This document shows positions 34,691 to 44,579 of a DNA stretch of 64,000 bases, piece by piece. A program made the position numbers and the translations under genes. The DNA is taken from assembly GCA_963714205.1 (NCBI GenBank), contig CAVQNQ010000002.1, forward strand, positions 496,001 through 560,000, read 5' to 3'. Origin of the DNA: CAVQNQ01 sp963714205. Its GTDB lineage: Bacteria; Acidobacteriota; Terriglobia; Bryobacterales; Bryobacteraceae. The notes under the pieces were generated by a model. The model was not told the DNA's origin. It was given only the letters and a program-made list of their open reading frames with translations, and searched no databases. Within the stretch, counting starts at the first letter, position 1; each line of letters starts with the position of its first letter.

Positions 34691-37600
34691 ATGCCTTTCC
34701 AAGGTTCGCTACAAGTCAAAACGATGTTGTGTTTGCTGTTGTTGTCCTTACTTGTTCCGGCTTTAATGCTGGCCCAGAGCGACCGCGGGTCCATCACCGG
34801 AACCGTTACAGACCCGGCCGGCGCCATGGTTCCCGCCGCGAAAGTGGTGGCTACCCGCGCGGATACGGGCGCCGTTTATGAGACGGTGACCACCAACACC
34901 GGGAACTACACGCTGCCATCGCTTCCGGTTGGCGTTTACAGCGTGAGCGTTGAAGCAGCCGGTTTCACCAAGTACGTTCAGCAAGGTATTACTGTTCAGA
35001 CCGTTCAAGTGGCGCGCGTTGACGTAGCCCTGAAGGTCGGATCGGCTTCGGAATCCGTAACAGTGACTGCCGATGCACCGTTGCTGAAGACCGAAGACGC
35101 GGAAATTGCCAAGTCGGTAACCGGAGACGAGATCAATAATCTCCCGTTAACGTATGCCGGCAATGGCCTTCGCAATCCAACGGCGTTCACCGCGCTACAG
35201 GCTGGCGCGAATGTAACCTACGACGCGGGCGCCAACTTCGAAGTGAAGGTCAACGGTATCCCCAACGGCCTGTTCCGAACCCTTATGGACGGCCAGGATA
35301 TCACCAGTGGTATCGACCCCACGCACCTGTCGGAAGGCCACCCCTCCACCGAGGCGCTCCAGGAATTCACGCTCCAGACCAGCAACTACGCCGCCGAATT
35401 CGGCCAGGTTGCCGGCGGTTTGTTCAACTTCACGTCGCGCTCTGGCTCCAACCAGTTTCACGGCAGCGCATACGAGTACTGGGTCAATGAAGTCTTGAAC
35501 GCCGGCGAGCCCTACACCCAGAACCCGGGCGGCGTCGGATTGGTTCGCCCCATCGACCGGAACAACGATTTCGGTTTCACCGTGGGCGGCCCGGTCTGGA
35601 TTCCGAAACTCTACAACGGCAAAGACAAGACCTTCTTCTTCTTCAACTACGAAGAGTTCAAGACCACGGCAGGATTCTCGGGCGTTCTAGGAACTGTCCC
35701 GACCGCCGCCTTCCGGAATGGCGATTTCAGCGCGGCGCTGATCTCGGGACCGGCGGGCGTGCTCGGCACAGACCCGCTCGGCCGCTCGATCATCACGAAC
35801 ATGATCTACGACCCGAGCACCACCAGGAGTGTGAATGGCCAGGTGATTCGCGATCCGTTCCCCGGCAACATCATCCCGAGCTCCCGGATCGACCCGGTTG
35901 CGGCCAAGATCCAGGCGCTCATACCGAACGCTACCACTTCCGGGCTGCTCAACAACTACGCCGAAACCGATACGCTGCCGACCACGAACTCGATTCCGAG
36001 CCTCAAAGTGGACCAGTACATCAGTTCCAAGTTGAAGGCTTCCTTCTATTGGGGCGACTGGAAGAACGACATTCCGAAGAACTTCGGTGACGGCATGCCC
36101 GTTCCGATCTCGGCCTCGCGCTTTTACAAGACCCGCACCAACACCTACCGGTTCACCGTCGACGACACGATAAGCCCCACTCTTCTGTTCCACATCGGCG
36201 TAGGCGAGTACCGCTACGACCACCACGATTCGGCGCCGCCAGCCACCTTGACCTATGGCGCCACTTCCAAACTCGGTTTGGTGGGATCCGCCGTAAACCC
36301 GGCTCCATTTCCCCAGATCAATATTGCGGAAAGCGCGCAGGGCGGCTTCAACCCCAGCGGTTTCGCGCCGGGCGCGAATGCCACCATGGGACCGACCAAC
36401 GCCAATGAGTACCTCAACGACAACCCGACGATAACCACTAGTCTTACGTGGGTGAGAGGCAACCACACATTCAAGACCGGCGCAGAGTGGCGCAAGAACA
36501 TCTGGAGCGATCTCAACGGCGGCGGGCAAGGCGGCATCTACAACTTCACTTCCGCCGAGACCGGTCTGCCCTACCTGCAGAATACGACTCTGAATGGAGG
36601 CTCCGTCGGCTTCCCGTACGCCAGTTTCCTGCTGGGGCAGGTGGATACCGCCCAGGTGAACTCGGGCCAGGATCCACAAATGCGGAAGACGTCCTACGGT
36701 CTCTACATCCAGGATACGTGGAAGATCACGCGCAATATCACGCTCGATTACGGCGTGCGTTGGGACTACCAGACGGCCCTGCACGAGATGGATAACCGCT
36801 TGGACGAATTCGCGCCGAATACCCCGAACCCCTCGGCCGGCGGCTTGCTGGGCGCGGTGTCTTATGAAGGCTACGGCGCGGGGCGCTGCAATTGCAGCTT
36901 CACCAATACCTATCCCTACGCCATTGGGCCGCGGTTGGGCATCGCTTGGAAGATCGATGACAAGACGGTGTTCCGCGGCGGCTGGGGCTTGATCTACGGC
37001 GCGACCGCCGGCGTCCAATATATGACCGGCTCGCCCATGATCGGCACTGGCTGGAACAGCATCGCTTTCACTCCTTCGTCTTTTGGCGTTGCGCCGACTA
37101 CGCTCGCCCAGGGACTGGTCTATCCGGCCTCCGAGCTAACCAACGCATCGCTCAATCCCGGCATCCGGCCCGACCCCGGCCAGCTCGATCCTCCTTCCTT
37201 CTACATCGACAAGAACGCCGGTCGGCCGCCCAGGATCAACCAGTGGAACCTCGCATTACAGCGGCAGATCTTCCCGAACCTGTCGATCGATGTCGCCTAT
37301 GTGGGCAACCGCGGAGTCTGGTTGCAGGGCGACAACCTGGAAGATCTGAACGGTATCTCGAACGCTGACCTGGCCGCCCATGGGCTGAACATCAACAGCG
37401 CCGCTACCCGGGCGCTGCTCGTTCTGCCCATGAATTCGCCGCAAGTAATCGCCGCGGGCTTCAAGATCCCCTACGCCGGCTTCCCGGTCGGCCAAAGCCT
37501 GGCCCAAGCCATCCGGCCCTACCCGCAGTTCACCAGCATCACTGCCAAGTGGGCGCCGTTAGGCAACAGTTGGTACGACGGTCTCCAATCCACGCTCACC

Positions 37601-38356
37601 AAGCGCTTCTCGCATGGCCTGACGGGGACGACGGCATTCTCCTGGCAGAAAGAGCAGAACCTCGGCGCCATGGACGCCGTGGGCTGGAATCCGAACCTCT
37701 TGAACGATGTCTATAACCGCGGCATCAACAAGTCGATCTCCGGCGAATCGCAGCCGTTCGTGTTAGCCATCGGCTTCTCCTACGAAGTCCCCAAGGTAAC
37801 CAGCAACAAGATCGTGCAGCAAGCAGCGCATGGCTGGACGGTGGGCGGGTTCATGCGGTATGCCAGCGGGCTGCCCATCCCGTCTCCACAGGCGCAGAAC
37901 GCCCTCAATACCTTGTTGCTGCGCAATGTGGGCGCGGGGGATGGCACCTTCGCCAACCGCGTGTCCGGTCAACCCCTGTACCTGGCAGACCTCAATTGCC
38001 ACTGCATCGATCCGAACAAGGAACTGGTGCTGAATCCAGCGGCTTGGTCGGACCCGGCGGCCGGGCAATTCGGAGGACAACCCTTCTTTAACGACTTCCG
38101 CTATCAACGCCGTCCCACGGAATCGTTGAGCTTGGGCCGGTTGTTCCACATTCGCGAAGCGATGTCGCTAGAGTTCCGCATCGAGGCGTTCAATCCCTTC
38201 AACCGCACCGAAATGAACGATCCGGTTGCGACCAACGCATTGGCCCCGGAGACGACCAGCAATGGAGTCGTTACCGGAGGCTTCGGATACATCAACCCAG
38301 GATCGCTTTACTCCAAGCCGCGGCAGGGGCAAATCCTCGCGCGGTTCAGATTCTAG
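34691..38356 (+). CDS. Oar-type TonB-dependent outer-membrane receptor 2
   Basis: The 1,221-residue protein has a signal peptide (LLLLSLLVPALMLAQ), a Cna-B-like domain (GSITGTVTDPAGAMVPAAK, ending VSVEAAGFTKY), and a plug with SVTVTADAPLLKTEDAEIAK and TLMDGQDITSGIDPTH. A large barrel follows and ends with the aromatic strand RQGQILARFRF. The layout is the same as receptor 1 but the sequences differ clearly. ATG 34691 has AGAGGA at 34676-34682. It stands alone between the TPR/CRTAC1 pair and the terminator at 38372. The substrate is unknown. Confidence 0.9.
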   Translation: MPFQGSLQVKTMLCLLLLSLLVPALMLAQSDRGSITGTVTDPAGAMVPAAKVVATRADTGAVYETVTTNTGNYTLPSLPVGVYSVSVEAAGFTKYVQQGITVQTVQVARVDVALKVGSASESVTVTADAPLLKTEDAEIAKSVTGDEINNLPLTYAGNGLRNPTAFTALQAGANVTYDAGANFEVKVNGIPNGLFRTLMDGQDITSGIDPTHLSEGHPSTEALQEFTLQTSNYAAEFGQVAGGLFNFTSRSGSNQFHGSAYEYWVNEVLNAGEPYTQNPGGVGLVRPIDRNNDFGFTVGGPVWIPKLYNGKDKTFFFFNYEEFKTTAGFSGVLGTVPTAAFRNGDFSAALISGPAGVLGTDPLGRSIITNMIYDPSTTRSVNGQVIRDPFPGNIIPSSRIDPVAAKIQALIPNATTSGLLNNYAETDTLPTTNSIPSLKVDQYISSKLKASFYWGDWKNDIPKNFGDGMPVPISASRFYKTRTNTYRFTVDDTISPTLLFHIGVGEYRYDHHDSAPPATLTYGATSKLGLVGSAVNPAPFPQINIAESAQGGFNPSGFAPGANATMGPTNANEYLNDNPTITTSLTWVRGNHTFKTGAEWRKNIWSDLNGGGQGGIYNFTSAETGLPYLQNTTLNGGSVGFPYASFLLGQVDTAQVNSGQDPQMRKTSYGLYIQDTWKITRNITLDYGVRWDYQTALHEMDNRLDEFAPNTPNPSAGGLLGAVSYEGYGAGRCNCSFTNTYPYAIGPRLGIAWKIDDKTVFRGGWGLIYGATAGVQYMTGSPMIGTGWNSIAFTPSSFGVAPTTLAQGLVYPASELTNASLNPGIRPDPGQLDPPSFYIDKNAGRPPRINQWNLALQRQIFPNLSIDVAYVGNRGVWLQGDNLEDLNGISNADLAAHGLNINSAATRALLVLPMNSPQVIAAGFKIPYAGFPVGQSLAQAIRPYPQFTSITAKWAPLGNSWYDGLQSTLTKRFSHGLTGTTAFSWQKEQNLGAMDAVGWNPNLLNDVYNRGINKSISGESQPFVLAIGFSYEVPKVTSNKIVQQAAHGWTVGGFMRYASGLPIPSPQAQNALNTLLLRNVGAGDGTFANRVSGQPLYLADLNCHCIDPNKELVLNPAAWSDPAAGQFGGQPFFNDFRYQRRPTESLSLGRLFHIREAMSLEFRIEAFNPFNRTEMNDPVATNALAPETTSNGVVTGGFGYINPGSLYSKPRQGQILARFRF

Positions 38357-38371
38357 GCGGACCTCAACCGG

Positions 38372-38399
38372 GAGGGGCGGCGCTCAACCGCCGCCCCTC
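38372..38399. terminator. Terminator-like hairpin after TonB receptor 2
   Basis: GAGGGGCGGCG (38372-38382) pairs perfectly over 11 bases with CGCCGCCCCTC (38389-38399) around CTCAAC. The T-run is missing (TCATAACC), so it may act as a hairpin that stabilises the end or need Rho. It is 16 bases after the stop. Confidence 0.6.
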
Positions 38400-38480
38400 T
38401 CATAACCTTCCGCGTTCTCCTTCCCCTCACCCCTCCGGGCTGCACCGCGTCGGCCGCGCCATGAGCGACAATGGCGTTTC

Positions 38481-39902
38481 ATGCCGAAACATGCTCCTGA
38501 AGACGACCTCCTGATGCTCTCGGCCCGCGCGCAGGCCCGGCTGGTCCGTGAACGCCATATTTCCTCCCGCGAGCTGGTCGCAGCGCATCTGGAGAGAATC
38601 GCCGCTGTCAACCCGGTGCTGAATGCCGCCGTGGGAGTGCAATCCGAATCGGCCCTGGAGGACGCGCCCGCGGCCGATCGCGAACTGGCCGCTGGTGCAT
38701 TGCGCGGCGCTTTCCACGGCGTGCCGTTCAGCATCAAGGATTCGATTGAGCAGGCCGGCACGCGCTGCACTGCCGGAACCCTGGGCCGGCGAAACGCCGC
38801 GTCTTCCACCGCCGATGCTACTCTTGTCCAGCGATTGCGCAACGCCGGCGCGATCCCCATCGCGCGAACGAATCTCCCGGACCTTCTCTTCGCCTTCGAA
38901 AGTTCCAACCTGATCTTCGGACAGACCAACAACCCATACGACACGACGCGCACTCCCGGCGGCAGCAGCGGGGGGGAAGCCGCGCTCATTGCGGCGTGCG
39001 GCTCGCCGCTGGGGCTGGGCAGCGACGCCGCCGGTTCCGTCCGCTTGCCCGCCGCGTTCTGCGGAATCGCCGGCCTCAAGCCGACCTCGGGTCGCTTGCC
39101 GCGCACCGGCCACTTTCCTCCCGCCGGCGGCTGGATCGAGTCCTTATGGCAGATCGGCCCAATGGCCCGCCGCGTGGAAGATCTTATCGAAGCCATGCGC
39201 CTGCTGACCGGACCCGATGGCATCGATCCCACCGTTCCCGATGTGCCGTTACGCGATCCCCTGGCCGTGGAATTGGCCGGCTTGCGCGTGGCGGTTTTCA
39301 CCGATAACGGAATCGCCGCGGCGGATGGCGAGGTGTCCGTCGTTGTCCGGCGGGCGGCCGCATCCCTGGCCTCTGCGGTTCGCTCGGTGGAGGAAGCCCG
39401 CCCGGCGTGTCTTGAGGCAGCCTACGATCTGGAGATGAAGCTGATCGGCCCGGATGGCGGCGACAGCCTGCGCGCCTATCTGTGTCAACTGGGTTCGAGT
39501 GAAGTCCATCCGCTTCTCACCGGCTGGCTCGACAAGCTCCCGCCGTTTCGCACGGATTTGGCCGGCCTGGCGGCCTATTGGGCGGAACTGGATGCCTATC
39601 GCGCGGAGATGCTCCGTTTCATGCGCGAATACGATGCCATTCTCTGCCCGGCATATATCCACGCGGCCTTGCCTCACGGCGAATCCATCCGCGACCATAA
39701 TTTTCGCGGCTTCAGCCACACCATGGCCTTCAACGTGGCGGGATGGCCGGCCGCCGTGGTGCGCTGCGGCGAATCGAGCGCCGGCCTGCCGATCGCGGTG
39801 CAGGTGGCGGCGGCTCCGTGGCGTGAAGATATCGCCCTGCGCGTGGCGCTCTGGCTGGAGGAAGCCTTTGGCGGCTGGAAGCCCGCGCCTGACCGCGATT
39901 GA
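38481..39902 (+). CDS. Amidase signature family enzyme
   Basis: The 473-residue protein has the complete Ser-cisSer-Lys triad: Lys86 in VPFSIKDSIE, the cis-Ser at about 163 in RTPGGSSGGEAA and the nucleophile Ser186 in GSDAAGSVRLPAAFCG. It also carries the ARTNLPDLLF and GIAGLKPTSGRLP motifs. It hydrolyses an amide bond; substrate is not deducible, and similar sequences are often named fatty-acid-amide-hydrolase-like or GatA-like. It is not in an obvious gat operon. No signal peptide. The gene ends just before the large TPR-VCBS gene. Confidence 0.88.
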   Translation: MPKHAPEDDLLMLSARAQARLVRERHISSRELVAAHLERIAAVNPVLNAAVGVQSESALEDAPAADRELAAGALRGAFHGVPFSIKDSIEQAGTRCTAGTLGRRNAASSTADATLVQRLRNAGAIPIARTNLPDLLFAFESSNLIFGQTNNPYDTTRTPGGSSGGEAALIAACGSPLGLGSDAAGSVRLPAAFCGIAGLKPTSGRLPRTGHFPPAGGWIESLWQIGPMARRVEDLIEAMRLLTGPDGIDPTVPDVPLRDPLAVELAGLRVAVFTDNGIAAADGEVSVVVRRAAASLASAVRSVEEARPACLEAAYDLEMKLIGPDGGDSLRAYLCQLGSSEVHPLLTGWLDKLPPFRTDLAGLAAYWAELDAYRAEMLRFMREYDAILCPAYIHAALPHGESIRDHNFRGFSHTMAFNVAGWPAAVVRCGESSAGLPIAVQVAAAPWREDIALRVALWLEEAFGGWKPAPDRD

Positions 39903-39937
39903 AAAGCGGCCCCGTCATCGCGTATCCTCATAGCGTC

Positions 39938-42900
39938 GTGATCAAGAAGACGAGTCTCTACCTGGCTGCCATCGCGGCCCTGGCGGCCGCATTGTTTTTG
40001 GGAGTTCCCCGCGGCTCCGGGCAGACCAGCCAGGAGCTGTTGTGGCGCCACCGGAATCTCGGCAAGGCGCTGTTCGAGAATCCCACGACGCAGTCGCAGG
40101 CTCCCGCCGAGCTCAAAAAGGCCTTGGACCTGGCGCCCAACTCCTTTCGCGACCGCCTCAATTATGGCTTGGCCCTGCTGCGCGCCGGCGAGATCGATCA
40201 AGCCATCGCCGAGCTTCGGAAAGCGCAGGCGCAGGATCCCAAATCGCCGTACGCCTGGTTCAATCTGGGCATTGCCTACAAGCGCCAGGAGCGCACGGCC
40301 GACGCCCTCCGCGAGTTCGAGCGCATGGTGCAACTGGCGCCGGACGAGCCGGTCTCGCACTACAACCTGGGAATCCTGTACTCACAAACCAACCGCCCGG
40401 CCGAGGCACTGGCGCAGTTCGAGACCGCTGCAAAACTCGACCCGAAGCTCGTCGCGCCCCTGTTCCGCATCTACAACTACTACCGCCTCGGCGGCGACGA
40501 GACCAAAGCCGCGCAGGCGCTGGCCGCTTTTCAGGCGGCCAAGCAGCGCCAGCAGGCCGCCGACGAAACCGAAGACATGGATTGGTCCTTCTATGCCGAG
40601 CTATACGACCCGATCCAGGCGCGACCGGCGGCCGCCGGCGCCGCGACGCCCGCCACGGTGAAATTCGAGGATCGCAAGCTCGCCGGCGCCGCGGACGCGG
40701 CCGGCGCCGGAACGCTGGTGCTGGATGCCGATGGCGATGGCCGGCCCGACCTGCTGGTGTGGTCGAGCCGTGGCATCCTCCTGTTCCGTAACGGGAGCGA
40801 GCCGGTCGCCGATTCCGGCCTCGCGGACCTGCGCGGCGTGATCTCGGTGGCGGCAGGAGACTTCGATAACGATGGCCTGCCCGATCTCTGCGTGCTAACC
40901 GAATCCGGAGCGCAGCTCTATCGCAATTCCAGGGGCCGCTTCGAGAAAGTGGATGCTAAGCTCCCCGCCGGCCGCTTCGAGCGCGCCGTGTGGCTCGATT
41001 TCGATCACGACTACGATCTCGATCTCTTTCTTTTCGGCGCCAAATCCGCGCTGCTGCGCAACGACGGCAATTCCACCTTCGAAGACTTCAGCGCGCATTT
41101 TCCGTTCGCCGCCGGGAAGGCTGTGGACGCCGTCGCGCTTCGCGTGGTGCCGGATAGCAAGACCTTCGACCTGGCCGTCTCCTACGCGGATCGCAAAGGC
41201 GTGCTGTACCTGGACCAATTGCGCGGCCAGTACACGGCCACGGATCTCGATGCCCTTCCGCCCAATGCCACCGGGCTGCGCGCGCTCGATTTTGATAACG
41301 ATGGCTCGATCGACCTGGCCGCACTGGCTTTCGACCGGGTTCTCCTGCTCCACAATCGCCACGGGAAGTTTGAAGCGCAGACCACCCTGGCTTCGGGCGC
41401 CTTCGCTTTCTCGGATCTGGAAAATCGCGGCTTCGCGGACCTTGCGGCGGGCGGCCAGGTATATCGCAACCTGGGACTCGACCGCCTGGCCAATCCGGTT
41501 GCGCCTCCCGGAATGATTTCCGGCCGTGCCTGGGCCGCAGCCGATTTCGATGCCGATGGCCGCGGCGACTTTGCGGCGGTCGCCCCTGACGGCAGCATTC
41601 ATCTCCTGCTGAACCGCACCGGCACCAGGAACGAATGGCTGCGGATCTCGCTTACCGGCGTGAAAAATCTCAAAACCGCTCCGGGCAGCGAGGTCGAAAT
41701 CAAAGCGGGAAACCTGTACCAGAAGAAGCTCTACAACGGAGTGCCGCTGCTGTTTGGCCTGGACGGCACGAATCGCGTGGACACGATCCGCATTACCTGG
41801 GCCAATGGGATGATCCAGAACCAGACCGACAAGGCGGCCGGGCGCAGCCTGCCGATTACAGAAGCGCCGCGGCTTTCCGGCTCCTGCCCGATGATTTTCA
41901 CGTGGAACGGCCGCGCTTTCCAGTTCATCACCGACGTGCTGGGTGTCGCGCCGCTGGGGGCGAGTTCGGGCGATGGGGAGTATTTTCCGGTGGATCACGA
42001 TGAGTACGTGCGTATCCCCGGCGAGGCGCTGGCCGAGGTGGACGGGCATTACGAGGTCCGGATCACCGAGGAGCTGCATGAGGTCTCTTACTTGGACCAG
42101 GTGCGGCTGTTGGCGGTGGATCACGCGGCCGGAACCGAGATCTTCACCAACGAGAAGTTCAAATCGCCGCCATTCCCCGAATTCCGGCTGTTCGGTGTGA
42201 ACCGGCGCGTCTTCCCGGTGGCCGCGCGGGACGATAAGGGGCGCGATATGCTGCCGGCGCTGCTGCGCCAGGACCGCGTCTATGCAGGCGGTTTCCGCCA
42301 CGATTCCGCCGGAGTGGCCGAGTTGCACGCCTTGACGCTCGATTTCGGCCCGCATGCTGCGCCTGGGAATAAGGCCGTACTCCTGCTCGAGGGATGGGTC
42401 GATTGGGCGGATGGCAGCACCTTCTACGGCACCTCGCAGGCGGCCGGAAGCGCGCTGGTGTTTCCGTATCTTCAAGTGAAGGACGCGGCCGGAAACTGGA
42501 AAACGGTCGTCGAAGACATGGGAATTCCGGCCGGCAAGCCGAAGACCATCGCCGTGGATCTGACCGGGCGATTCCTTTCGGCCTCGCGCGAAATCCGCAT
42601 TGTTACAAACCTCTGCCTCTACTGGGACCAGATTTTCCTGAGCGAAGACGCGGCCGCGCCGCCGGTCCGCCTCACTCAGATTGACGCCCGCTCGGCGGAA
42701 GTTCGGCTGCGTGGTTTTTCGCGCCCCACCATCGACCCGCGGCGCGAGCAGCCCGAAGCCTTCGAGTATGCCAACTGGACCCCGGCGGCCAACTGGAACC
42801 AGACCCCCGGGTTTTACACGCGCTACGGCGATGTTCGCGAACTGGTCAAAGAGGCCGACGACCGCTTCGTCATCATGGGCGCGGGCGACGAGCTGCGCCT

Positions 42901-43168
42901 CGAATTCCCAGCCACCGGTCTCCCTCCGCTCAAAGCCGGCGAGCGCAGGGACTTCCTGCTGCTGGTGGACGGTTGGGCCAAGGATGCCGATGCCAACACC
43001 GCCTTCTCGCAGACCATCGAGCCGCTGCCGTTCCATGCCATGAGCCGGTATCCCTATCCCCCGGCGGAGCACTATCCGGACGATCCGTCGCACCAGGCCT
43101 ACCGCAAGAGCTACAACACGCGGCCGGCCATCCGCTTTGTTCCGAGGCTGTTAGCTGGCGCCAGTTGA
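39938..43168 (+). CDS. Giant TPR-VCBS-ASPIC-like fusion protein with novel C-terminal domain
   Basis: The GTG at 39938 gives VIKKTSLYLAAIAALAAALF, a signal peptide; the longer frame from 39899 overlaps the amidase end. The 1,076-residue product has TPR units at about residues 30-200 (NSFRDRLNYGLALLRAGEID), then VCBS/FG-GAP-like blades at about 230-545 (DADGDGRPDLLV, DFDNDGLPDLCV, DFDNDGSIDLAA). An ASPIC-like segment follows (LYQKKLYNGVPLLFGLDGTN). The last about 430 residues, after CPMIFTWNGRAFQFITDVLG, are a beta-rich domain I do not recognise. Thus TPR and CRTAC1 functions that are separate elsewhere in the window are on one chain. It is probably secreted or anchored outside the inner membrane. 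Confidence 0.78.
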   Translation: MIKKTSLYLAAIAALAAALFLGVPRGSGQTSQELLWRHRNLGKALFENPTTQSQAPAELKKALDLAPNSFRDRLNYGLALLRAGEIDQAIAELRKAQAQDPKSPYAWFNLGIAYKRQERTADALREFERMVQLAPDEPVSHYNLGILYSQTNRPAEALAQFETAAKLDPKLVAPLFRIYNYYRLGGDETKAAQALAAFQAAKQRQQAADETEDMDWSFYAELYDPIQARPAAAGAATPATVKFEDRKLAGAADAAGAGTLVLDADGDGRPDLLVWSSRGILLFRNGSEPVADSGLADLRGVISVAAGDFDNDGLPDLCVLTESGAQLYRNSRGRFEKVDAKLPAGRFERAVWLDFDHDYDLDLFLFGAKSALLRNDGNSTFEDFSAHFPFAAGKAVDAVALRVVPDSKTFDLAVSYADRKGVLYLDQLRGQYTATDLDALPPNATGLRALDFDNDGSIDLAALAFDRVLLLHNRHGKFEAQTTLASGAFAFSDLENRGFADLAAGGQVYRNLGLDRLANPVAPPGMISGRAWAAADFDADGRGDFAAVAPDGSIHLLLNRTGTRNEWLRISLTGVKNLKTAPGSEVEIKAGNLYQKKLYNGVPLLFGLDGTNRVDTIRITWANGMIQNQTDKAAGRSLPITEAPRLSGSCPMIFTWNGRAFQFITDVLGVAPLGASSGDGEYFPVDHDEYVRIPGEALAEVDGHYEVRITEELHEVSYLDQVRLLAVDHAAGTEIFTNEKFKSPPFPEFRLFGVNRRVFPVAARDDKGRDMLPALLRQDRVYAGGFRHDSAGVAELHALTLDFGPHAAPGNKAVLLLEGWVDWADGSTFYGTSQAAGSALVFPYLQVKDAAGNWKTVVEDMGIPAGKPKTIAVDLTGRFLSASREIRIVTNLCLYWDQIFLSEDAAAPPVRLTQIDARSAEVRLRGFSRPTIDPRREQPEAFEYANWTPAANWNQTPGFYTRYGDVRELVKEADDRFVIMGAGDELRLEFPATGLPPLKAGERRDFLLLVDGWAKDADANTAFSQTIEPLPFHAMSRYPYPPAEHYPDDPSHQAYRKSYNTRPAIRFVPRLLAGAS

Positions 43169-43235
43169 TGCTGGGATTGCGCCTAATACCTTTCGACTAT
43201 TCCCTTCGCCCCCGCATCCATATAAGATTTCCGGA

Positions 43236-44579
43236 GTGGGGTCTGCTTTTATCCGATTGGGCGCGTTGTTCCTCTGCGCCGGCATCGTGCCCGGTCAGGT
43301 TGAAAACTCGCTCGATTTCATCTATACCGAAGCGCCGCGGTACGATCCCGCAACGCCCGCTGCACGGTTTCCGGCGGGCGCCACACTGCGCATCGTCTCG
43401 CATGGGCAAGCGCGTGCGTTAGTCCCTGGTTTTGCGGCGTCGGCGGACGCCAGCGTTGCATTCGACCGTCGGCGCGTGCTCTTCTCGGGCAAGCGGAAGG
43501 CTAGCGACCCGTGGCAGATATGGGAAGTCGCCGTGGCCGGCGGCGAGCCGCGGCGCATCACGGCGTTCAAGGAGGATGCCGTCGCACCGTTCTATCTGGC
43601 GGACCAGTGGATCGTGTACGCCCGGCGTACGCCATCGGGGTTTCAGCTCGAAACCATGCCGCTCGAAGGCGGTGAGCTTATCGTTCGCCTCACCTACGCG
43701 CCGGGCGACCATCTGCCCACGGATGCGCTGCGCGACGGCCGCGTCCTTTTCGACGCCCCGCACCCGGATGCCGCATCGCCGCTGCGCGACGTGTACGCGA
43801 TTTACCCGGACGGCAGCGGCGTTGAGACGTACCGCTGCGAACACGGCCGCGACCGTCATAGCGGCCGTCAACTGGCTTCGGGAGACATCGTTTTCGAGGT
43901 TGCCGGCCGCCTGGCCCGATTCACCTCTGCCCGCGCGGATCAGGTGGAGATTCCGCTGCCCGCCGGCGAGTTTGCGGGTCCAGTTGCCGAGACTCCCTCC
44001 GGCGATTGGCTGGTGGCTTACCGCCCCAACGGCCAGGCGCGCTATGGAATTTACCGGTGGAAAATGGGTCTGAGCCAGCCGGAGAAGGTGGTCGTGTCGC
44101 AAGCCGCGAACGCCTTCCAGCCCGTGCTGGTCGCTCCCCACGAGATTCCCAAACGTCACCCCTCGGGACTGGGGGATCGCGAGGGGGCCAATCTGCTCTG
44201 CCTGAACGTCTACACGTCGCGCTCTCCGATCCCCGCGGATTCCGTGACGGCCGTGCGCGTGTGGGCGCTGGACGATGCCGGTTTGGCCGTGAGTCTCGGC
44301 CAGGCCCCCGTCGAGCGGGATGGATCGTTCTTCGTGCAGGCGCCCGCCGATCGGGCCGTCCGGTTCGAGTTGCTGGACCAAGCCGGAGAGACTGTGGCGG
44401 CCGAGAAGGGCTGGTTCTGGGCCCGGCGCGGCGAGCAGCGAATCTGCGTGGGATGCCATGCCGGGCCCGAGCGGGCACCGGACAACGCGGTTCCCGCGAT
44501 TCTTCTTAGGGGAACCGATCCCGCCAAGATGCTTCTCCCGGTCCACGAACGCGAAACCGCGGAGGTCAGATCCAGATGA
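43236..44579 (+). CDS. Exported PD40-type propeller with C-terminal haem site (HzsA-middle-domain-like)
   Basis: The 447-residue product has a signal (LGALFLCAGIVPGQ), beta-propeller blades of PD40/TolB type (VLFSGKRKASDPWQIWEVAV, DRHSGRQLASGDIVF) and a C-terminal domain. That domain ends in a single haem site CVGCH at about residue 404, followed by PERAPDNAVP. This pattern is usually labelled hydrazine-synthase alpha-subunit middle domain, but it is widespread outside anammox bacteria and does not imply hydrazine chemistry. GTG 43236 is the annotated start; TTG 43257 is an alternative. It overlaps the next CRTAC1 gene by ATGA and opens a five-gene operon. Confidence 0.7.
   Translation: MGSAFIRLGALFLCAGIVPGQVENSLDFIYTEAPRYDPATPAARFPAGATLRIVSHGQARALVPGFAASADASVAFDRRRVLFSGKRKASDPWQIWEVAVAGGEPRRITAFKEDAVAPFYLADQWIVYARRTPSGFQLETMPLEGGELIVRLTYAPGDHLPTDALRDGRVLFDAPHPDAASPLRDVYAIYPDGSGVETYRCEHGRDRHSGRQLASGDIVFEVAGRLARFTSARADQVEIPLPAGEFAGPVAETPSGDWLVAYRPNGQARYGIYRWKMGLSQPEKVVVSQAANAFQPVLVAPHEIPKRHPSGLGDREGANLLCLNVYTSRSPIPADSVTAVRVWALDDAGLAVSLGQAPVERDGSFFVQAPADRAVRFELLDQAGETVAAEKGWFWARRGEQRICVGCHAGPERAPDNAVPAILLRGTDPAKMLLPVHERETAEVRSR

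Noticed and set aside
40895..43093. Antisense frame of 732 codons opposite the TPR-VCBS fusion
   Set aside because: A shadow of a clear VCBS gene; the translated product is low in information and has no motif.
43236..44579. Hydrazine synthase subunit
   Set aside because: Only the HzsA-middle-type propeller and one haem site are present; no beta/gamma subunits or other anammox genes.
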